Assembly (NCBI GenBank): GCA_964570285.1
Contig: CAZMXP010000019.1
Span: forward strand, 1 to 64,000
Source: CAZMXP01 sp964570285
Lineage (GTDB): Bacteria; Planctomycetota; PLA2
Direction: 5' to 3'
Length of the DNA stretch: 64,000 bases
Below the pieces are notes generated by a model. The model ran no database searches and was not told the DNA's origin. It saw only the letters and a program-made list of their open reading frames with translations. The position numbers and the translations under genes are program-made. Shown here in pieces: positions 1 to 7,612 of the stretch. The first letter of the stretch is position 1. Each line of letters begins with the position of its first letter.

Positions 1-34
1 CTGATCGTCGCAGACGTCAGCCTGCGCGCCAGAC

Positions 35-835
35 GTGGATGGCCGGATGCTTACGGAAGAAGAACAGGAAGTGGCAAACTGGCTGGGCGAAGACCCCGAG
101 CCCGGCCACTTCCTCGCATCGCGACACTTCGGCTCGGCCGAACGCGCCGATGGCGGTCAAGTCCGCGTCGAGTCGCTGGTGAAGAGCGAGTGGTTAACCC
201 GCTTCCCCACGGGGGAGGAGATCCTGTCCGTGGTCGAGATTGCGATAGGTTCAACCTCGGCCCCTACAGTGGACGAACTTCTGCTGAAGCGCCGTGAGCT
301 CGAGTACCGCGTGTTCCAAGCGGTCGAGCGCGCCCACGTGATGCCTGTGCTCAGGGAGGGCTTCGCGGACGTGGACGCGTTCGTGGATCTAGCCAACAGC
401 GTGACGAACCGGCGCCGGTCGCGGTCCGGGCAATCGCTCGAGCACCACCTTGCCGCGATCTTTTGCGATGCCCGGCTCGCGTTCGAACGCGGCAAGACCA
501 CCGAGGGGAAGCAGAGGCCTGACTTCCTCTTCCCCTCCGCAGCGGTCTACCACGAGCGTGACGGAGGCCGTGGCCTCTTCATGCTGGCCGCCAAGACGAC
601 GTGTAAGGACAGGTGGCGCCAAGTCTTGCGCGAGGCGGAGCGGATCCAGACCAAGCACCTGTTCACGCTTCAGGAAGGGGTCTCGGAGGATCAACTTGCC
701 GAAATGAGGGGATCGGGAGTCCATCTCGTGATCCCGGAGCCCAACAGAACGTGCTTCCCGAGGCGGTGGCGGGACTGGCCGCTGAGTCTCGGCGCATTCG
801 TCTCGCAAGTCGCCGGCTCGCAGAAGGCAACGTAG
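35..835 (+). CDS. EcoRII-type type II restriction endonuclease
   Basis: Predicted endonuclease of the EcoRII catalytic-domain family, which cleaves CCWGG-like sites. Residues 125-235 match that domain: an RRRSRSGQSLE block, RPDFLFPS with D163, then KTTCKDRWRQ. K187, K191, R193 and E200 reproduce the spacing of the EcoRII catalytic and binding residues K324, K328, R330 and E337. At 266 aa it is close in size to single-domain relatives such as PspGI and much shorter than full EcoRII (about 400 aa), so the effector-binding domain is absent or vestigial. An in-frame stop at 2-4 shows that the 5' end lies inside the window. The start is GTG 35 or ATG 47. It faces lysC convergently. The likely partner methyltransferase is at 4693-5850. 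Family identity is secure; the recognition sequence is inferred. Confidence 0.9.
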   Translation: MDGRMLTEEEQEVANWLGEDPEPGHFLASRHFGSAERADGGQVRVESLVKSEWLTRFPTGEEILSVVEIAIGSTSAPTVDELLLKRRELEYRVFQAVERAHVMPVLREGFADVDAFVDLANSVTNRRRSRSGQSLEHHLAAIFCDARLAFERGKTTEGKQRPDFLFPSAAVYHERDGGRGLFMLAAKTTCKDRWRQVLREAERIQTKHLFTLQEGVSEDQLAEMRGSGVHLVIPEPNRTCFPRRWRDWPLSLGAFVSQVAGSQKAT

Positions 836-844
836 CCCGCGTCT

Positions 845-867
845 CCGGGTGTAGCGTGACACCCCGG
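845..867. terminator. Hairpin between convergent endonuclease and lysC
   Basis: The inverted repeat GGGTGT/ACACCC, extended by flanking CC/GG, has a 6-base loop and lies ten bases after the endonuclease stop. There is no T-run on either strand, so it is only a candidate shared terminator. Confidence 0.35.
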
Positions 868-916
868 TCTCCGCCTTGGCAGGCACCGCGACCCCCAGGC
901 CGGCGGCCGCGCGCTG

Positions 917-2230
917 TCAGAACAACACCCGATGCAAGCCCCTCACCGCCCCGTCCACGTCGGAGGCGTCCACGAGGAAGCTGATGTTGATCTTGGTGCC
1001 GCCGTGGGAGATCAGGCGGACGGGGATGTTGGCGGCCTTCAGCGCGCCGAAGACGTCGGCGGCGACGCCGACCTTCTCGCGGATGCCCTCGCCGACGACG
1101 CAGACCTGCGCGACGTCGCGCTGCACCGTCACCTCGCTGAACGCCGAGAGATCCTTGACGACCTTGTCGAGGTGGGTCTCCTCGTCGACGGTCACCGACA
1201 CCGTCACCTCGCTCGTCGCGACGAGGTCCACGCTCAGGTCGTAGCGCGCGAAGACCTCGAAGATCTTCGCCATGAAGCCGGACTGGAGCAGCATCCGCGT
1301 GCTCGCGACCGTGACGAGGATGATGCCGCGCTTGCTCGCGATCGACTTGACGACGCCCTTGCCCGGCTGGCCGGCGCTCACGATCGCGGTGCCCTTGTGC
1401 TCGGGCCGCGACGTGTTCCTCACGACGACCGGGATCCGCTGCTCGACCGCGGGCAGCATCGTCGCGGGGTGGATCACCTTGGCGCCGTAGTAGGCGAGCT
1501 CGCTCGCCTCGGCGATCGTCAGCTCGGGGATCGACCGCGCCGCCGGCACCACCCGCGGGTCGGCGGTCATCACGCCGTCGACATCCGTCCAGATCTGCAC
1601 CTCGTCGGCGCGCAGCGCCGCGCCGAGCAGCGTCGCGGTGAAGTCGCTGCCCGACCGGCCGAGGGTCGTGATGTTGCCCTCCTTGTCCTTCGCGATGAAG
1701 CCCGTGACGAGCGGCATGCCGCCGTCCACCGCGAGCAGGTTCTTCCGCACCTCCGGGTAGCAGGCGATGTCCGGGTTCGCCGCGGTGAAGCGGGAGTCCG
1801 TGCGCAGCCCGAGGTCATAGGCGTCGATCGGCACGCAGGGCATCTCGCGCGCGGTCAGGTAGGCGGCGATGCCGCGCACCGACATCCGCTCGCCGAAGCT
1901 CGCGACGAGATCGAGGCTCCGCGGCGTCAGCTCGCGCACGAGCGAGAGCCCGCGCAGCAGGTCCCCGAGCTCGCGCAGCTCGGGCCCGATCACCGCGGGA
2001 TCGACGCCGATCTCGCGATAGAGCGACTCGTGCCGCGCGCGCAGCCCGTCGAGCGAGTAGCGCCCCGCCACCGCCGCGCGCGCGAGCGCGAGCAGCTCGT
2101 TCGTGACGCCCGAATGGGCCGAAACGACGACGACGGGGCTCTTGCCTCCCTCCGAGCGGATGATCTCCCGCACCTTCTCGAGGTTGCCCGCGCTGCCGAC
2201 CGAAGTGCCGCCGAACTTGAGTACCTTCAT
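917..2230 (-). CDS. lysC: Aspartate kinase
   Basis: Aspartokinase phosphorylates L-aspartate in the first step toward lysine, threonine and methionine. The 437-aa protein starts with the KFGGTSVGS nucleotide-binding motif, contains the GRSGSDFTATLLG and TDVDGVMTADPR substrate-site blocks, and ends in two ACT-type regulatory domains (roughly residues 295-437), as in feedback-inhibited monofunctional enzymes. A perfect TATAAT lies 11 bases upstream of the ATG. The gene has the high G+C of the chromosome but sits between two lower-G+C restriction-modification blocks, with the endonuclease downstream on the opposite strand and three island genes upstream on the same strand. That suggests the island genes were acquired around a resident lysC. 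Confidence 0.95.
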   Translation of the reverse strand: MKVLKFGGTSVGSAGNLEKVREIIRSEGGKSPVVVVSAHSGVTNELLALARAAVAGRYSLDGLRARHESLYREIGVDPAVIGPELRELGDLLRGLSLVRELTPRSLDLVASFGERMSVRGIAAYLTAREMPCVPIDAYDLGLRTDSRFTAANPDIACYPEVRKNLLAVDGGMPLVTGFIAKDKEGNITTLGRSGSDFTATLLGAALRADEVQIWTDVDGVMTADPRVVPAARSIPELTIAEASELAYYGAKVIHPATMLPAVEQRIPVVVRNTSRPEHKGTAIVSAGQPGKGVVKSIASKRGIILVTVASTRMLLQSGFMAKIFEVFARYDLSVDLVATSEVTVSVTVDEETHLDKVVKDLSAFSEVTVQRDVAQVCVVGEGIREKVGVAADVFGALKAANIPVRLISHGGTKINISFLVDASDVDGAVRGLHRVLF

Positions 2231-2241
2231 CGCTTCGCTCG

Positions 2242-2247
2242 ATTATA
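2242..2247 (-). promoter_or_regulatory. -10 box of lysC
   Basis: A consensus TATAAT (minus strand) followed by CG ends 11 bases before the lysC ATG, which leaves almost no leader. No good -35 box is visible at the expected distance. Confidence 0.45.
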
Positions 2248-2282
2248 GAGTGAAAGGTAAGGACGGGCGGCGAGACCCCTGG

Positions 2283-3308
2283 TCACAGCTCCGACTCAGC
2301 GAAAATCGGGTAATACCGGTAGACTTCCTTGAATCTTTCGAATGCATCTCTTTCGATCCACTTGAGTCGACGGGAGGACTTTCCGCTGTCGGGCAATATC
2401 CGGCTCAAGTATCGGACCTCGCGGCCCGTCAGAAGCGGCGGTTTGATCTCCATTGCTTCGGTCGATCTTCGTTCGAAGGGCAGCCCGGCAAACGGTTCGC
2501 TGCCGATCGTCTTGGCATCGGCAGCATTGAGAAGTATTCCTCCAACGGTGAGCATTTTTTGGCCATCTTGGTAGTGAAAATGGAAACACTGCCGAAATAT
2601 CAACTTGTCTGACTTCTTTGCAGAGGCATTCCTGTCTCCCAGCGCAGCGGCGATTTCATCCACGATGAACCTGTAGTATACGGAGGCAAGCCCCCATGCG
2701 GACAGTGGTAGCTTGAGCCACTCGGCCGGTACCGTCCGAGGCAGCATCGATTCCTGGAGCGCGTCCTTGCGGTGCGATGGTAGCTCCTCCTCCCCCACAT
2801 ACCTCTTCTTCGCGTAGTCCCATCCTGCATCCCACGGATGTGCATTCACGCTCCACACGAGTAGCGAGCCAGATCTAGCGCAGGACACTACAAGGCGAAT
2901 GTCCTTGAGCACCCAATCAGCGAGCTTGTCCATGTAGTCAAGCCACACGATTGATCGCCGGCGCCAGCCCAATGTCGGCAAGATTTCTTTTGAATGGCCA
3001 TGCTTAAGCTTGATGCACCCATACGGCAGATTGAACTTGCACCGCTCAAAGCGGTCCTCCTCGATGCTGACCATTGTCTGGATGCCGAGCGTCTCGTGAT
3101 AAAGGGCAAAGTCGTTAAAAAATTCTGAGCCCATTCCGATATAGCGATACGCTGAGAGGGGGCTGAGAGTGGCGAGTCTCGCAAATGCTTCGCCCATCAT
3201 CTTGCGCTGGATGTTCTTCGCGTGGCGGAGGCTGTAGTTAACGACCGGATGCTCGGCATTGCCCGCGCGGTCGCCGCTGCTCGCGCCTGGGGTGTCTGAT
3301 TCACTCAT
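2283..3308 (-). CDS. Rossmann methyltransferase-like protein of the RM island
   Basis: A 341-aa protein of unproven function. Residues around YIGMGSEFFNDF resemble SAM-binding motif I of class I methyltransferases. MVSIEED follows as a motif II-like acidic strand end, and IVWLDYMD fits a motif IV-like position, so an O-methyltransferase-like fold is likely. The start at 3308 is preferred over the upstream ATG at 3356 because its ATG overlaps the ATPase stop (ATGAGTGA) and has a GGAG box 7 bases upstream. The overlap implies translational coupling to the ATPase. Base composition is clearly lower in G+C than lysC next door, which suggests transfer. It may modify nucleic acid or a protein, or bind SAM as a cofactor; the sequence alone does not decide. 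Confidence 0.7.
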   Translation of the reverse strand: MSESDTPGASSGDRAGNAEHPVVNYSLRHAKNIQRKMMGEAFARLATLSPLSAYRYIGMGSEFFNDFALYHETLGIQTMVSIEEDRFERCKFNLPYGCIKLKHGHSKEILPTLGWRRRSIVWLDYMDKLADWVLKDIRLVVSCARSGSLLVWSVNAHPWDAGWDYAKKRYVGEEELPSHRKDALQESMLPRTVPAEWLKLPLSAWGLASVYYRFIVDEIAAALGDRNASAKKSDKLIFRQCFHFHYQDGQKMLTVGGILLNAADAKTIGSEPFAGLPFERRSTEAMEIKPPLLTGREVRYLSRILPDSGKSSRRLKWIERDAFERFKEVYRYYPIFAESEL

Positions 3309-4680
3309 CCGTGCACTCCGCGTTGTAGTAGTAGCTGAATACACCTTCGCCGACACTCTTCCAAGAACCGGCGCGCAGATGCCTCCTGACCTTGTCGGCG
3401 CTCCTTCGTTCCGCCTCGAAAGCGATCAACTGCTTCGGCGTGGATCCCCGTTTGGGCTTCCGTGGGGAAGGGGAAGAGAACGCAGATCTGAACTTGATGT
3501 CCGTAACAGGTTTGGTCTTTGCGTTGTCGAATTGCAACTGGAGCGAGCCCCCGCCGTCGTCGCCCGCAGCCTTCAGGTCATCGTTCTCTTTCTTTCGCTT
3601 GTTAAGGTAGTCGACTACCGGGCGCGCCAGCCGTGCCATTTCCTGGCGCACGCGGCGATACACCGGATGGTCCGTGTCCAGGGAGGTCTTGCCAGTGTTC
3701 CAAGGGAGGTCTGCGGCGTCATCGGCGTCAAGATAGGCATATCCGCGAAAGTCGTTGAACTGCGCGTGATAGACAGGCAATTCTTCGCCATCTACGTTTC
3801 CCCACGCTGTTTGCGTAGTCTTGTCGGCCTCGAGGAGCATGCGCCCGTTACAGAAGACGTACCAACCGGCCTCCTTCCGGGCCGTCTTCGGAGACATTGG
3901 CTTGCCGAGGCCGCACCACATGTCCACGGTCACGGCCCTTCCTGTTGCCCCGTGAAGGGACAACTGTCGTCTAGCCGGAGCGAGCTCGGGGTCAGCCACG
4001 AGTTTGCGTGTGTGCGGCTGGAGGGACACGCCGTTTACCTTCACGGCCAAGCCTCGATCCAGTGATTGTTCAAGTTTGCTTGTCAGGCCCTGGCGCAGCT
4101 CTTCGATGACCGTGGCTCGCTCAAACTGCTCCTTCACCTGGTCATGCAGACGCGTGACGGTGATGGTGGTGCCGCACACCTCGGGGGGGAACTTCCCAGA
4201 TTCGATCGGCGATGTGTCGAACTGGAACTCCCATGGCTCTGCTCTTTCCCACTCTTCGACGTCGATAGTCACGGAGAACTGGGTGCTCCTGGTCGTCGAG
4301 CGGATACGAAAGTGTCGTCCGAGCTTGAACAAACCTCGCTTCATTCCGATGCCGAATCGCCCGACTTGCCTCGTGGTGACTTCTGCATCCGCCTCCCGGC
4401 CGAAGCGAAAGGCGTACTCTCTTGCCTTCTTTACGCCGATGCCGCCACAATTGTCCTTAATCTCAAACTTGTCACCCCCCGCCGAGATCTCGACGCTCAG
4501 GCCCTTCCAAGACGCCTTGGGACGCAATCGGCGCGCGCCATCGGTGCAGTTGTCCGCCAAGTCGATGATTGCCGGGATGAGAGGAACGTCCCGGGTGAGC
4601 ATCGCGACGAAGAGATCCTTCGTCGGCATCGCGTTGATCCTGCGGTCGCTGTTGAGCTTCTTATCCATGACGGTCTCCAT
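3301..4680 (-). CDS. GHKL (MORC/MutL-like) ATPase of the RM island
   Basis: A 459-aa GHKL-fold ATPase. Three Bergerat motifs are visible: IIDLADNCTDGA (N box, Mg-binding Asn), KDNCGGIG (G1) and GRFGIGMKRG (G2). The middle and C-terminal parts resemble the transducer region of MutL/MORC-type proteins. The C-terminal 90 residues are charged (KKRKKEN, RKPKRGS) and may contact DNA. MORC-like ATPases are known in prokaryotic restriction-modification loci, where they are thought to act as ATP-driven DNA clamps. The gene lies 12 bases after the 5mC methyltransferase stop and overlaps the methyltransferase-like gene, so the three form an operon. The start is ATG 4680 or ATG 4668. The role in this system is inferred. 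Confidence 0.85.
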   Translation of the reverse strand: METVMDKKLNSDRRINAMPTKDLFVAMLTRDVPLIPAIIDLADNCTDGARRLRPKASWKGLSVEISAGGDKFEIKDNCGGIGVKKAREYAFRFGREADAEVTTRQVGRFGIGMKRGLFKLGRHFRIRSTTRSTQFSVTIDVEEWERAEPWEFQFDTSPIESGKFPPEVCGTTITVTRLHDQVKEQFERATVIEELRQGLTSKLEQSLDRGLAVKVNGVSLQPHTRKLVADPELAPARRQLSLHGATGRAVTVDMWCGLGKPMSPKTARKEAGWYVFCNGRMLLEADKTTQTAWGNVDGEELPVYHAQFNDFRGYAYLDADDAADLPWNTGKTSLDTDHPVYRRVRQEMARLARPVVDYLNKRKKENDDLKAAGDDGGGSLQLQFDNAKTKPVTDIKFRSAFSSPSPRKPKRGSTPKQLIAFEAERRSADKVRRHLRAGSWKSVGEGVFSYYYNAECTDE

Positions 4681-4692
4681 GGCGTGAGCGGC

Positions 4693-5850
4693 CTATGATG
4701 CGCTTATCGCCGTGACAACCGAGCGGGCGATCGCCCTCGCAAGAAGCGGCGGGACGGCGTTGCCGATCTGCATGAAGCCGTGCCACTTTGTCGGGTGGAA
4801 GGCGAACCAATCGGGGAATGAGTGGAGACGAGCCGCCTCTCGCACCGAAATGCACCGCGGGTGTTCATAATGGATCGGACGAACAGCCGTGAACTTGCCG
4901 TGCGCCGAATCCGTGCCGGCCCGCAGGGTCGGCGACTGCCCGTCGTGCGCAAGACGGAACATCCGGCTGATGGACTCCCGAGTGCCTGGTGGAGTCCTCT
5001 TGAATCGGTCTATGATGTCGCGCGTGTGCTCGACCCGAAGGCACCCGGTGAGCATCCGGTTGCCCCGTCGGCAACGCCCCTCGCGGCTGCGCTGCCCATC
5101 GGGCCCGGCGAGCAGCCTACGCGCGTACTCACTGGGTCGGCCGAGCGGCCCTGTGTACACGTCCCCATCGATCCGAGCCGCATGGTCGTCGATCATGACG
5201 AGGTCCTCAACCGCGTCGGCAACCGTGACTCGGCGCCCGGAGTCCGCTGGCGTGACAGCCAGAGGATACGCGGGCAGAACGAGCCCGGCCCGGCAGCCGA
5301 GGACGAAGACCCGCTCGCGCCTCTGCGGCACACCGTAGTCGGCGGCGTTAAGAACACGCACCGGCCGGACAGTTTCGTACCCGGCCTTCTCCACGCTCCT
5401 CAGAAAGCTCTGGAGAACCTTGTTCGCATCGCCCATCACTAGTCCACGGACATTCTCAAGGACGAAATAGGAGGGCCGGATGTCGGTCACGAGCTGCGCG
5501 AAACGCAGGAGCAGCTTATTGCGCGGGTCACCCGGAGCGCGTTGGCCGGCGATCGAGAATCCGCCGCAGGGAGGTCCGCCAAAGAGAACGTCGATGTGCG
5601 TCTTCCCGAGCTTTCCGCGTTTTCGAAGTGTCCGCCCGGTCACCGTCCCCAGATCGACTCGCGTCGACTCGCATCGCGGAAAATTCTTGGAGTGCGCGTC
5701 GATACAGCGCTGGTCGTGGTCAAAGGCTGCGGCGATCTTGAACCCTGCCTGGCTAAAACCCAGAGACATGCCGCCAGCTCCGGAGAACAAGTCTACCCCA
5801 ACAAGCTCTGCATCACTGAACATGGTGACGTACTCACGGTCTTTGCGCAC
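4693..5850 (-). CDS. DNA (cytosine-5-)-methyltransferase
   Basis: A C5-cytosine methyltransferase of 385 aa with its motifs in order: DLFSGAGGMSLGFSQAGF (I), GGPPCGGFSIAGQR (IV, catalytic Cys), ENVRGL (VI), QRRERVFV (VIII) and GNAVPPLLARAIA (X). The target-recognition segment between VIII and IX is short. It is the first gene of a minus-strand operon with the GHKL ATPase (12-base gap) and the methyltransferase-like gene. It probably protects the host from the EcoRII-type endonuclease at 35-835, because EcoRII-family enzymes pair with Dcm-like methyltransferases. ATG 5823 (MFSDAEL) is an alternative start. No Vsr repair endonuclease gene is visible in the window. Confidence 0.93.
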   Translation of the reverse strand: MRKDREYVTMFSDAELVGVDLFSGAGGMSLGFSQAGFKIAAAFDHDQRCIDAHSKNFPRCESTRVDLGTVTGRTLRKRGKLGKTHIDVLFGGPPCGGFSIAGQRAPGDPRNKLLLRFAQLVTDIRPSYFVLENVRGLVMGDANKVLQSFLRSVEKAGYETVRPVRVLNAADYGVPQRRERVFVLGCRAGLVLPAYPLAVTPADSGRRVTVADAVEDLVMIDDHAARIDGDVYTGPLGRPSEYARRLLAGPDGQRSREGRCRRGNRMLTGCLRVEHTRDIIDRFKRTPPGTRESISRMFRLAHDGQSPTLRAGTDSAHGKFTAVRPIHYEHPRCISVREAARLHSFPDWFAFHPTKWHGFMQIGNAVPPLLARAIARSVVTAISAS

Positions 5851-6315
5851 GATCCGGGCTTCCCGTGGCGCCCGGCGTGATCAAGATAGTAGAGTGCCGC
5901 CTCTGTCGCAACCACCCTGGTATCCTCCCCCGGCAGGGGGACGTGTGCAGCCACAGAGGCGCCCTCCCGGGGCACCAAGAGTGGGCAGAATGGAACCTCA
6001 CGGACTCACTCGGCGCCGAGCCCCTTCGAGCGACGTCCGCCAGAGATTGCGCACGTAGCGGCCCGTCGCGCCAGCGGCACCGTGATGACCTTGCCTCATT
6101 TCGGCTGGGCAAGCCTTGTCGGACCAGCTATCCCTTCCTCGCCTCCCGCCAAACACCAAGCCCGCGCCTTGGGAGCACGCCGATCTCCTGAGTCCTCGCC
6201 GGCGCGCGACGCGATCTGTTCCGAATCGGGCACCGTGGCTGATAGTCCCCCAGTCGGAAAATGGCCCCGAGCAGACGCGAACTATCTGGGTTTGAGAAGG
6301 TATCCTCCAATCACC
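5851..6315. other. Intergenic region upstream of the RM operon
   Basis: 465 bases between divergent genes, containing no recognisable gene. It holds an inverted repeat GCCTCTGT/ACAGAGGC (arms near 5897-5904 and 5953-5960) and, between those arms, a CCCCC/GGGGG hairpin. These could belong to the methyltransferase operon promoter. Reading frames across it are open in several phases but match nothing recognised. Confidence 0.4.
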
Positions 6316-7548
6316 GTGGAACGCGACGAGCTGATCTACGACTGGAACCTGAAGGGCGACCACCCCCCCCGCCCCCCCCAGACGATCCACCTCAACGACG
6401 AGACGCTGCGCGACGGCCTGCAGAGCCCCAGCGCGGCGACGCCGCGCCTCGACGAGATGGTGGCCCACCTGCACAACTGCGCCGCCGTCGGCATCCACGC
6501 GCTCAACATCGGGCTGCCCGGCGCGGGCCCGCACGTCGAGAGGCAGGTCGAGGCGCTGGCGCGGGAGATCCGCGACAGCAAGCTGCCGCTCTTCCCCAAC
6601 TGCGCCGCGCGCACGGTGAGGCAGGACATCGAGCCGATCGCGCGGGTGAGCCAGAAGATCGGCATCCCGATCGAGGCGGCGACCTTCATCGGCTCCTCGA
6701 CGATCCGCATGGAGGTCGAGCACTGGGACCTCGCCTTCCTGCTCAAGTGCGTGACCGAGGCGATCACGCTGGTGAAGAGGGAGGGGCTGCCGTCGATGTT
6801 CGTCACCGAGGACACGGTGCGCGCGACGCCGGAGATCATCCGCGCGCTCTACGGCGCCGCGATCGACCTCGGCGCCGACCGCATCGTCGTCTGCGACACG
6901 ACGGGGCACATCACGCCGTGGGGCGTCGCGAACCTGCTCGGCTTCATCACCGGCCTGGTCGAGGAGAAGGGGGCCCGGGGGAGGGTGCAGGTCGACTGGC
7001 ACGGCCACATGGACCGGGGGCTCGGCGTCATCAACAACATCGCGGCGCTGCAGGCGGGGGCGAACCGCCTCCACGGCACGGCCCTCGGCATCGGCGAGAG
7101 GGCGGGCAACGCGCCGCTCGACCTGACGATGGTCAACCTCAAGCTGATGGGGTGGATCGACAACGACCTGAGGGCGCTCGAGCGCTACGTGAGGCACGGC
7201 GCGAGGATCTGCGGCTTCTCGATCCCGTCGACCTATCCCGTCTTCGGCAGCGACGCGTTCGAGACCGGCACCGGCGTGCACGCCGCCGCGGTCATCAAGG
7301 CGCTCAGGCGCAACGACACCTGGCTCGCGAACCGCGTCTACAGCGGCGTCCCCGCCGACGAGTTCGGCCTCGCGCAGAAGATCGGCGTCGGCCCGATGTC
7401 GGGCAAGAGCAACGTCGTCTTCTGGCTCGAGGCGCACGGCTACGACACCGACGAACCGCTCGTCGACGAGATCTTCAAGGCCGCGAAGGACTCCCGCCGC
7501 CTGCTCACGGACGATCAGATCGAGGCGATCGTCCGCGCGCGAGGTTAG
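6316..7548 (+). CDS. LeuA/homocitrate synthase-family enzyme (HMGL-like)
   Basis: A 410-aa aldol-condensing enzyme of the isopropylmalate/homocitrate/citramalate synthase family. The TIM-barrel signature DETLRDGLQSPS is near residue 30, and the metal-binding DWHGHMDRGLG and GIGERAGNAPLD motifs follow. The C-terminal allosteric LeuA domain is missing (410 aa versus more than 500 in classical LeuA), so it is probably not leucine-regulated and its substrate is uncertain. GTG 6316 is chosen because similarity begins there (VERDELIYDW); the frame stays open upstream to 6082 without family-like sequence. Its stop codon TAG is the first three bases of a palindromic repeat. Confidence 0.88.
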   Translation: MERDELIYDWNLKGDHPPRPPQTIHLNDETLRDGLQSPSAATPRLDEMVAHLHNCAAVGIHALNIGLPGAGPHVERQVEALAREIRDSKLPLFPNCAARTVRQDIEPIARVSQKIGIPIEAATFIGSSTIRMEVEHWDLAFLLKCVTEAITLVKREGLPSMFVTEDTVRATPEIIRALYGAAIDLGADRIVVCDTTGHITPWGVANLLGFITGLVEEKGARGRVQVDWHGHMDRGLGVINNIAALQAGANRLHGTALGIGERAGNAPLDLTMVNLKLMGWIDNDLRALERYVRHGARICGFSIPSTYPVFGSDAFETGTGVHAAAVIKALRRNDTWLANRVYSGVPADEFGLAQKIGVGPMSGKSNVVFWLEAHGYDTDEPLVDEIFKAAKDSRRLLTDDQIEAIVRARG

Positions 7549-7612
7549 GGCCTGTCCGGGGAGTGGCCCTCAACCGCCTCTCGAGGCCAACCGGCCCCGG
7601 ACAAGCTCCTAG
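7546..7612. repeat. Palindromic element copy A between convergent genes
   Basis: The hairpin begins TAGGGCCTGTCCGGGG and ends CCCCGGACAAGCTCCTAG. The main stem is TGTCCGGGG (7553-7561) with CCCCGGACA (7595-7603), and the inner stem is TGGCC/GGCCA. The outer TAGG/CCTA contain the stop codons of both flanking convergent genes. It shares its ends with elements at 17562 and 38026. It may act as a bidirectional terminator. Confidence 0.65.

Noticed and set aside
932..2248. Long plus-strand open frame opposite lysC, rich in Arg, His and Asp
   Set aside because: Composition is that of an antisense shadow in high-G+C DNA; lysC on the minus strand is unmistakable.
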